NCBI RefSeq assembly: GCF_037126465.1
Contig: NC_088201.1
Coordinates: 1,803,001 to 1,867,000, forward strand
Length of the DNA stretch: 64,000 nt
Origin: Ornithodoros turicata
Taxonomy: Eukaryota > Arthropoda > Arachnida > Ixodida > Argasidae
Direction: 5' to 3'
The position numbers and the translations under genes are program-made. Below, one piece after another: positions 57,101 to 64,000 of the stretch; position 1 is the stretch's first letter; each line of letters opens with the position of its first letter. The notes beneath the pieces are model-generated. The model was not told the DNA's origin. It saw only the letters and a list, made by a program, of their open reading frames with translations, and ran no database searches.

Positions 57101-60100
57101 TTCGGAATGTCACCTTCTGGGTAGCGTGTTTGTGGAGCCGTCCATGCCTCGGCTTCTCGTTGAACCATTTATATGCGAGCGGAACCGGAAGACAAACCAT
57201 GCGGTTACCAGAAACCTGCTGTTGCTACCGCCTGCGCGGAACGGAAAAAATTGTCGCTGTCGCTCGGCAAATCGCGTGCTTGGGAAGGCGCCTAAACACC
57301 GTGCTCCACGAGCGCGTCAGAGCTCACAGTGGTACGCGAAAGTCGGCGTATTCACTGAGAACTTTTCACTTGCGGCGAATTCGGGTCGTCGTTTCATGGC
57401 AACACGGCCTTGCACTTGGAAATTGCTAGGCCGGCGCCCGCGCTGGATCACGTGACCGTTGTCACCCGAACACGAGTGCCAGGAATCTAGCGCTTTTAGC
57501 CGCTTGGATCACGCTGGGGCATCGCGGTCGCTCGTCTTCGGGTTCTGTCGTCTGCTAACCCATGTGAACTTGGACGTACGGGCCAATGAGGGCCCTCGGT
57601 ACCCTCGGGATGCGGATGCGACGACACCGGATACAGTTGGGCAGTCTGCTGCCCGGTCGCTTCAAGAGCGGGTGGTACAAGTGCTAGCTGGCAAATTCCT
57701 GGCGCTCGGGAAGCGCCACGCGAACATTCGAAATCTGGCAAAACTGGAGAGCATGGGCGGGATCTGTCAAAAAAAAAAAAAAAAAGTTGGCACTAAATGA
57801 TCTCCCGAATTCGCCATTAGTATTGAGCGTGAGGACATGTGGTGGCGGCCTCTGTCGGAAGCGCATCCCTGACGTGGAAAGCAGGATCACAGTCAGGCTC
57901 CATCGCCGCTTTGGCAGCGTGTCTCTTCTGATCTGATCTTCTAGCTTCGTATACGTGCCCTTGGATAGATTAATTTCTCGTGCGATACATGAACTCGTTC
58001 GCACGGGCCTGCAGCAGGCCATTGCAGGTCGTTGAAGGCCGCCACTTCAGCACCCCTGGCATGAAGTCAAGAGGTGAACGTATTTGGCCAGCGTTAACTA
58101 TACGGTGCTTCTTCCGCGACATTTCTCTTTAGTTTAAGTACATCACATTAGTGCCTTAATGCGAGGTTGTCATCGCATATTTGGAAGTGGTCAACAGTAC
58201 AAGCCCTCGTACAAAACTGCACGTTTTACTGCCAGATTGTCGGCTAAAAATAATTACCGGGATCGAAACACGTCCAAAACGGCGCACAAAACGAGAAAGC
58301 GCGTTGTTTCCAATAAATCACGGACCATCTTTAATGTCACGTGTGCGGTGACGTTTGTCGTGATGTGTGACCATGACCTGTCGCCCAGCACGCTTTCGTC
58401 TATAGAGCAATACATTGGATGGCACCCCTGTGCTTACGTCATCGTGACGTTACTATCGCTGGGGCTCCCTTAGTTGCAGATGGAGTGCGAGTCTTTAAAA
58501 CTCGTTTAGTTAATATGTTCGCTGTTTTCGGAAGAGAGAAACTTTGACCAAGTAGACTGTGCCGAACATTACCGTATTGGTCGCATACACACGTTTCTGG
58601 TCGCAGCCTCCCTTTAAGGTGTCCTCGAAAGAAATTTTCAGGAAGGAATGAGAGCCCTGTTTGAGCACACAAAAATCAGCAACAAACAAAAAGAAATTGG
58701 GGACCAGCCAATGTGATGATCGCTAGTTTCGGTTTTGCACTTGTCTGCATAAAGCGGAGTTCCCGGATAGATGCATGTGCACCTGACCCAATCGTTTCTC
58801 CCGGATACCCTTTCTATTTCCCACGAAAGAGCTACACTAGTGCGAAACATTATCATAAAAGAATCTCTGGATCGTGACCAACTAAAAAGATTTTCTTCGA
58901 TCTAGTTTCCTCATGTACCTGTTCGACCGACTCAGCCCATACAGCTACCGGAACAACAAGGAAAAATACAAAGACGACGAAGAGAAACGGGACTTCAACC
59001 TCAAGGAGTGTCTCTGGTTCTGCATGACCTCGCTGACGCCACAAGGTCAGTTCATAGGCATAAGCTTTCTCGTAGCTACACTCTTAAAAATGAACTTCAC
59101 CACATAGCACGCTCCTAGCCAACCATCATCCCGAATGACAACGTTCTCGCCCGCGATTTGTTAAAAACGGGAGGAGGAGCCTATTTTGTGCCGTGCATAA
59201 TGGGCACAAAATAGGCTCCTCCTCCCGTTTTCAACAAATCAGGATCGAGAACGTTGTCATTCGGGATGATGGTTGGCTAGGAGCGTGCTATGTGGTGAAG
59301 TTCATTTTTAAGAGTGTAGGATTCTTCCTGATGACAATTCAATATGAAAATATGTCTCGTCATTATCATAAAATAAAGTTGTTGTTGTCCAGGTGGAGGC
59401 GAAGCCCCGCGTAATTTGTCGGGAAGACTAGTGGCCGCTACATGGTGGCTCTTCGGATTCATCATCATTGCTTCATACACAGCCAATCTGGCTGCATTCC
59501 TCACTGTGTCTCGACTGGATTCTCCCATTGAGTCCCTCGACGACCTGGCCAAGCAGTACAAGATCAAGTACGCGCCGCAGAAGGACACTTCTTCAATGAC
59601 TTACTTCGAACGCATGGCGCATATCGAGGACAAGTTCTACGAGTCAGTATGACATCGATATATTTACTTGATCTTATTGGATAAAAGGGAGTAAAGTTGG
59701 TTCTTTTCTCGCTCTCTCTTGAATCCCCGTGGCTTGCCAGTTGTCGGTGATGATGACGGTTGAGTTGTAGGTACTCGACAGCAGACGATATTCAATAGTT
59801 GGTAACAGGTTTATTTACAGCAATAGATTTTAAGTGGACAAAATTTACATCATATGGCAAAGTCACTCCGGGCTTCCGAGCAGGTCCGTTTGCTACGGAG
59901 TCCGCAGGCCAAGTCCCTCTAATTTCCCAAACTCCCCCGCTCTCTGGGTTGTTTTTCGTCCCCCAGATGTCCTCCTTTCGCGCTATTCAAACGAAACACT
60001 CAGCAAAAATATACCCCCCGCACAACCGTTAGCTCGACTGACCCAACGTCTTCGAACTCAAAATTTATTACCTCTTCTCGTCGGCTACGGACATGTGCGA

Positions 60101-63100
60101 GGCGCGGCTCACAGAAACCTGATCCTGCGTGTCTTGGAGTCAGAATCTGGTGATGGCTTCCAGACCACGTGTGTGGGAGGAACAACGGTAAAACCCCACG
60201 GTGGCCGGTCGTTTTCCGCGAAGTGCGGGGAGAAGTAAACACAAAAATAATGAGCCATTCGGTCGCAGAGGAAGTTTCCACTTTACAAAGGGGTCTCAGG
60301 CAACGAGCTGAGATCATAACCACGGAACATCCAAACCGGAGGCATGGAGCGAGAACCTTGCTCGAAATTTGGGGGTCAGCCGTGTTACGACCCCGCTAGT
60401 TTCGGTTTGACTGCCGCGACTTCTAAAATACTCCCAGAGTGGCGTGTACAAAGCACTCTCGTTGTCAGATAACGCCAGATAATCCTTATGATACATTCAT
60501 ACGATCATGGAGGAAATAATGCTAAAAAGACCGATTGACGGAAGCTTTGTTACGGGCAGGCAAACTCCTCGCATGAACCCTCACCCGCATAACATTAACT
60601 CGCACGAGTCTTACACTCCAAAGAGGGAGTGACTCTGTCTATCCCGACAAGAAGCCTCTGCTTGACGCTCCAATCCTCACCTGCTTGGCGTTTTTCGCAA
60701 GGACAGCAGTCCCTGAAGAGTCTCGTCAGCTGCGAGACATAGCGGCAAGCTCTCCGTATAGTGAACACGAAAAATATGCTCTCTGGCGACGTCCTTCGAA
60801 GTGACCATTCGCGCCGCGACTTTGCGTTGGGCGTCAACAAGTGGGAACTAACTATTCGAGAGCAGCGTTGCGGTGTTGCCCCTCCGAAGTTGGAATGATT
60901 CCGGAATCATTCCAGTTTTATCAGAGCCTGGAATGGAATTGGAATGGAATGGTCTGGGGGGGGGGGGGGGGCAGAGGTGGGAAGTATTGGCATTACTCTG
61001 GCATTATATTTACGTTTTAAGGCATAAGCCTCAAGGGTGTCATGCATGATTTTTCTTCCTTGCTTCTCTTTTTGTTTTTTGTTTTTGTAGAATTAAAGGA
61101 ACGGAATGGGGTTGCCGAGCCATTCCAGGAGTGGGAATTGACCACACCTTTCCATTCCGAAGAATTGAAAGGAATGGAGTTATCAGAAATCTCCATTCCT
61201 GGGAATGGAATTGGAATGGAATGGGTGTCCCAATTCCGCAACCCTGTTCGAGAGCTCCTATACCCGACGCCGACCTAAGCACGTTTCGCGTTTGCTCAGT
61301 GCGCAGCCGGCAAAGTTACGGCACTCGCAACGTGCCAAGGCTATGTCTATCCGCCCATGCCAACCGATTTGCCGGAACTCGACTTGGTGAGTGTACGACT
61401 GATCTTTCCGCGAATGCCGTATATGCATATCCGGCGCCTCGATCATGTTTTCATGCACGGTGGAGGTCAATACAGCATTAAGGGATCAGCTTTAATAACC
61501 TTGAAGAAGAGATAAGGTGCAAGCCAGCTGGTCATGATGGGAAGGAACTTGGAGAGAATGAAAAGGCGTACGAAGAGACGTTGTTATCCTGTTGTACGTC
61601 TCTTCCTTCTCTCGGAGTGCCCTTCCAGAAATTAATAACCTTTCTGCAAACATATCGCAAACATTTTAAAAACAAATTTGCAGACCGTCACGGGAAATTT
61701 AGCGGCAATGTCAAACGTTTCGTCAGCGTCAGCAAAAGTCACTTACAAGTGCAGCTGAAAACCTTCCCTGATGGTCTGCATTTATTTTTTTTATTTTTTT
61801 GCGTGTGTTTTCGTGTGTGATCGAGCAGTGGAGGTCGGCAACCCACGATGTAGAATAGCTACAGATTCTACGTGCCCCAATTCAAAAATAGTTACCTAAG
61901 GAAGGCTAGATGGATAGCTTTTTAACTGAGTACTCATTTTTCAGCGGCTTACACCTCTCATTGAAAATAATTTCAAAGAGTGGCTATCTACGGTAATATG
62001 TAATGTTTTTCGTAAATACTGCGCTGCTGGCAATCTGTCACTTTAGTACTAGCAATTAATGACTGATATTCCTTCGTGTATACACAAAGGTAGCAGTATT
62101 ACAGCTACTTTAGGAAACGGTTGGTAATTCATCACGCTTCATTTTGTCAAGAATTCATATATTCTTTAAATATGCGATGCAATCAACTCGGATGACAAAG
62201 AAAATTAAATATAAAGCGGCACCCAAATATTGGTCTATAAGTGACACTGCAACGAGAGTGCTGTTAACTCGGGTCCAACACGGATACGATACATCCATGA
62301 CAAAAACCCGAGACTGGGAAAAAGACGAAAAACAGACGACACAACACAAAGTCTCAAAAATGACCGCCGCTGAACGAAGTAACCCGTTCGCGGAGTATTA
62401 CTCAGCCTCAACACATTGATTGTAATTAGTCATCTACTGTGTACCCAATCAATCTGACCTCGTATTGCGACGACGTGTGCTCTCGTCCCGCACTCGAGTT
62501 CTGGGGTAGAAGCATCTCAGGACACAGACAGAAAGCGAGTACCTACCAACATATAAGCCTGAAAGCTGTACACGATACACGTGGTACATTCTAGAGTCAC
62601 TAAATAAGCTTCGCTTCAGAGTATCGACACTGAGGTCCAAGGGAGAGCAGGAGCGCCATCTTGTTTCCGCACTACACCGGTACCATCCCCAGTTGAGGAT
62701 CAAAGACGGCTAACATAATGCTCCCTGTGGGATAGAGAAGCGTGTATGGTATGGTTGTTGTGTCATAATCCATGTATTGTCCACCAGAGCGTCCCGAAGA
62801 TGTCAAGGTGAGCACAAGGCCGTCAACTGCTGCTCGTAAACGAAAGGAAGATTCCTCCCGCGCACGATAGATGGCATCGTGCGCTAAAGTGCGCGTGCGC
62901 GTGGGAAGCGTGGCGCGGAAACAAGATGGCGCATGCTCGCTCTTGGAACTCAGTGTCGATACTCTGAAGCGTAGCTTATTTAGTGACTCTAGTACATTCC
63001 AGTGCGGCGAACGGCTGTTTTAGGGAATGTCAAGTCCACGTTCCGCCGACGGGATTTGGGAAAGTGGTTTGCTCGCTCTCAATAAAGCAGGCCGTGATGG

Positions 63101-63682
63101 TCCAGCTACTGGACGAATATTGTATTAAAGCACGCAAATGAAGGTGAAAACGCCGAATTAGGACTGTCCTATAAGTGCGCTAACGTGAGTGATCAGCGAT
63201 GCTAAGTTTCCCGACGTGGATCGATCAATTGGTTTCTTTAAAGGAGGTAAGAACTCCTAGTTGAAGTTGTATTGAACTCCTATTGAAGTAGACCAGCGTA
63301 TGGGCCACAAGTTGAAGGGAAGAAGATGCTTGGAATATCTAATGAATAACTTCAAATTATCCGAAGTGGCAATTCGGCGCTTGAAATTGTTTTCGCTGCG
63401 GAGCTTGCTGCTTGCACGAATCAGTGTAGATGCTCTCTTCCAGTACCTATACACAGAGCAAAGGGCCTTTCATTGATTTCAGGATATGGAAAAATATGTC
63501 TCTGGACGATACTCTAAGCGACGAAGAGCGAGCCAAGTTGGCTGTCTGGGACTACCCAGTCAGTGACAAATACACCAAGATTTGGTGGACCATGAAAGAA
63601 GCCAACATGCCCACTTCCTTCCAGGAGGGCGTTATGCGTGTTAAGGAATCCAAGGGTTCACAAGAGGGCTTTGCATTCATTG
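42145..63682 (+). CDS. Ir25a: ionotropic receptor IR25a (14 exons seen, 3' end missing)
   Basis: The most conserved IR co-receptor, closest to classical iGluRs, expected in cilia or membranes of chemosensory and hygrosensory neurons. Exons: 42145-42197, 42981-43100, 44964-45275, 46847-47022, 49385-49438, 49489-49614, 49716-49883, 54203-54325, 54709-54816, 54896-55093, 55850-56049, 58906-59045, 59393-59642, 63483-63682 (phases compatible, 2228 nt). Exon 1 holds a signal-like [12 protein letters not shown] but no ATG, so an upstream exon is missing. The amino-terminal domain runs through exon 8 and S1 is [12 protein letters not shown] to [21 protein letters not shown]1 reads [15 protein letters not shown], the pore is [17 protein letters not shown], and M3 carries the [12 protein letters not shown] signature. 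S2 begins [14 protein letters not shown] and continues [13 protein letters not shown] to GFAFIG. The window ends before the rest of S2 and M4. The binding Arg (MAER) is kept. Identity to insect IR25a around the pore is very high by eye. Confidence 0.95.
42253..42483. mobile_element. hairpin MITE family M2 (IR25a intron 1)
   Basis: Ends GAAACAGAACTTCACTGCCT and ...GGTGAAGTTCTGTTTTCG, core GAATGATAGGGTTATCGCG with a GGCAATTATCGTATATACAA loop. Decayed relative to 34467. Confidence 0.7.
43300..44870. repeat. foldback repeat cluster (IR25a intron 2)
   Basis: Several ends are visible: ACCGGGTGTTTTTTATTTG (43306), TACAGGGTGCTTTTTTTCGA (43880) and GGGACACCCTGTATATACGG (44855). Segments shared with 18540-18870 occur in direct (44130-44242) and inverted (44598-44722) orientation, so at least two related elements are stacked here. 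Confidence 0.55.
45276..46846. other. IR25a intron 3, mostly unexplained
   Basis: No gene was seen. It contains an A-rich tract at 45533-45556 and the tRNA-like block at 46328-46397. Confidence 0.4.
46328..46397 (-). repeat. tRNA-like sequence, likely SINE head
   Basis: The minus strand starts CCTCGGTGGCTCAGTCGGTA (A-box) and ends with B-box GGGTCCAAACCC and ACCGAGG, giving a perfect 7-bp acceptor-like stem. The anticodon arm cannot be folded into a normal 5-bp stem, and the B-box has CCA in place of TCG. A tRNA-derived SINE head is more likely than a working tRNA gene. Confidence 0.5.
47023..49384. other. IR25a intron 4, no nested gene
   Basis: Includes a hairpin GACACCATTTCATCAGAAATGGTGTC-type (47087-47112), a MITE (47865-48078) and a G run at 48222-48234. 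No gene was recognised. Confidence 0.4.
47865..48078. mobile_element. hairpin MITE family M2, left end lost (IR25a intron 4)
   Basis: Core CGAATGATAGGGTTGTCGAC, GGCGTACGCCCTTTTTGTGG and the right end GGTCAAGTTCTGTTTTTGGA are visible. The left terminus is missing. Confidence 0.65.
49884..49889 (+). promoter_or_regulatory. non-canonical GC splice donor (IR25a intron 7)
   Basis: Exon 7 ends ACTCAG followed by GCAAGG. The next exon opens ATGATGTATGAAGGCGCC after CAG at 54200-54202, and the joined frame continues the receptor. The nearby GT (GCAAG|GTGG) would put an immediate stop in frame. CAG|GCAAG is the consensus of GC-AG introns. Confidence 0.7.
50158..50335. repeat. AAGGGTA/TACCCTT repeat (IR25a intron 7)
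   Basis: ACACTCTTAACTCGGTACCC and several TACCCTTTA / AAAGGGTAA motifs form a short element similar in style to the GGTGTAA blocks at 20915-21680. The remaining 4 kb of this intron (49890-54202) shows no gene. Confidence 0.4.
53941..53963. repeat. G23 homopolymer
   Basis: An uninterrupted run of 23 G in IR25a intron 7. Its length may be an assembly approximation. Confidence 0.9.
55535..55651. repeat. long inverted repeat (hairpin), IR25a intron 10
   Basis: Left arm 55535-55581 and right arm 55602-55651 are near-perfect complements (about 47 bp), with GAATTAAAACCGGAGCACGG at the outer side and ACACACAGACG inside. The outer segment alone recurs at about 14052-14078 (GTGCTCCGGTTTTAATTCAG). Confidence 0.85.
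56795..56804 (-). promoter_or_regulatory. possible minus-strand poly(A) signals
   Basis: Two overlapping AATAAA hexamers on the minus strand, about 130 bp past the stop of the candidate small ORF at 56935-57168. Confidence 0.25.
56935..57168 (-). CDS. candidate small intronless gene nested in IR25a intron 11
   Basis: A 77-codon minus-strand frame starts [20 protein letters not shown] and ends [13 protein letters not shown]. I recognise no family. Support is circumstantial: a CpG-rich stretch upstream (57170-57900), a CATATAAA just before the ATG, and two AATAAA signals about 130 bp after the stop. The second minus frame (57200-56967) overlaps it and could be the real one. It may instead be a 3' exon, a retrocopy fragment, or chance. 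Confidence 0.2.
   Translation of the reverse strand: MVQREAEAWTAPQTRYPEGDIPNTDSPRLAEAASPENVFYDFQTVVLSTSALTIHSMHRNDSTLLSVMNEEYLRKFL
57200..58905. other. rest of IR25a intron 11, CpG-rich part
   Basis: 57200-57760 is clearly richer in CG dinucleotides than its surroundings and has open frames on both strands without recognisable motifs. The remainder to 58905 shows nothing. Confidence 0.3.
59079..59316. mobile_element. hairpin MITE family M1 inside a short IR25a intron
   Basis: Terminal repeats CACTCTTAAAAATGAACTTC / complement, flanked by TA (59077-59078 and 59317-59318). The arms include GGGAGGAGGAGCCTATTTTG and its complement and are almost perfect. The element makes up 238 of the 347 nt of the intron between the pore exon and the M3 exon. 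Confidence 0.9.
59643..60889. other. IR25a intron 13, first part; no gene recognised
   Basis: Open frames on both strands lack motifs. Nothing could be supported. Confidence 0.3.
60890..61250. repeat. GGAAT-rich interspersed repeat (IR25a intron 13)
   Basis: Starts TGGAATGATTCCGGAATCAT and ends CAATTCCGCAACCCTG, filled with GGAATGGAATTGG motifs, with a run of 15 G (60957-60971) inside. It is the inverted counterpart of 16555-16985. CAGAGGTGGGAAGTATTGG at 60972 may be the end of a further element. Confidence 0.6.
61251..62591. other. IR25a intron 13, middle; no gene recognised
   Basis: Contains a short inverted pair around GAAGAGACGTTGTTATCCTG / GTACGTCTCTTCC (61575-61608). No coding signal. 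Confidence 0.3.
62592..62991. mobile_element. hAT-type MITE, copy 2
   Basis: A 400-bp element with the same TAGAGTCACTAAATAAGCTT termini and core as 3168-3551, flanked by a perfect 8-bp direct repeat GTACATTC at 62584-62591 and 62992-62999. The two copies differ by small indels, for example TATGGTATGGTTGTTGTGTC near 62745, absent from copy 1. Confidence 0.9.
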
Positions 63683-64000
63683 GTGAGTGCGCTTTAATCT
63701 GGGTGTCACTCAATATTTCTATCGACGCTCTAAAAATGATTTCTGTCAGCTCTTCATCGTAGCCAGCGTGGGCAACTCTGGTCGGAGTGCGTGGTAACGC
63801 AGTGATAGGCTAGTGTCATATAGGTCCGTAGATATGCATGGAGCTGAGAAATGAAAGCTTCTTCTAGTTGCAGATAAGAAGGTCTCTTTCTAACACTCAT
63901 ATGACCGTCGAAAGGGACGAAGAAACAACGATACGGCAGCTCACTATTTTTTTTACTGGCGTTCCGTTGAGCCGTAGAAATCACAAGGAGAGAGGCTAGA

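Noticed and set aside
57021..57800. Two + strand frames (57021-57455 and 57459-57800) in IR25a intron 11
   Set aside because: Composition follows the CpG-rich region, with no motif, splice signals or continuity with IR25a.

Overview
This is nuclear DNA of an arthropod, most likely a chelicerate and probably a tick. The reasons are split genes with GT-AG introns, large introns packed with hairpin MITEs, tRNA-derived SINEs and RNase H-bearing non-LTR retrotransposons, and the presence of the arthropod chemosensory co-receptors IR93a and IR25a. The taxon is an inference. No bacterial, viral or organellar gene was seen.

Layout, all real genes on the + strand: (1) 1-1540, the last two exons of PGM3 (phosphoacetylglucosamine mutase, UDP-GlcNAc and chitin precursor synthesis) with a poly(A) signal. 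(2) 1540-12300, a repeat-rich interval with a hairpin, a hAT-type MITE, a minus-strand truncated non-LTR element, a SINE and a nearly complete 3.2 kb I-like non-LTR element. (3) 12498-23711, a complete 13-exon gene for ionotropic receptor IR93a. The joined exons total 2730 nt (909 codons plus stop) with consistent phases. (4) 24.7-34.2 kb, a satellite of about 81 copies of a 117-bp unit, partly arranged as a 234-bp A/B dimer, with an inverted junction at its left edge. (5) 34.4-42.1 kb, MITEs, SINEs, a nested MITE pair and a frameshifted copy of a brat/TRIM-NHL gene. (6) 42145-63682 and beyond, IR25a: 14 exons seen, with the initiator exon not found and the 3' end outside the window.

IR25a and IR93a are partner subunits of thermo- and hygrosensory receptors in insects. 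Here they lie head to tail on the same strand, separated only by satellite and mobile DNA. This linkage is the main biological point of the window. Most of the remaining sequence is mobile-element debris. Several insertions keep clear target-site duplications (TA or 8 bp), which allows superfamily assignment from sequence alone. One IR25a intron appears to use a GC-AG splice pair, and a short IR25a pore-domain intron is two-thirds MITE.
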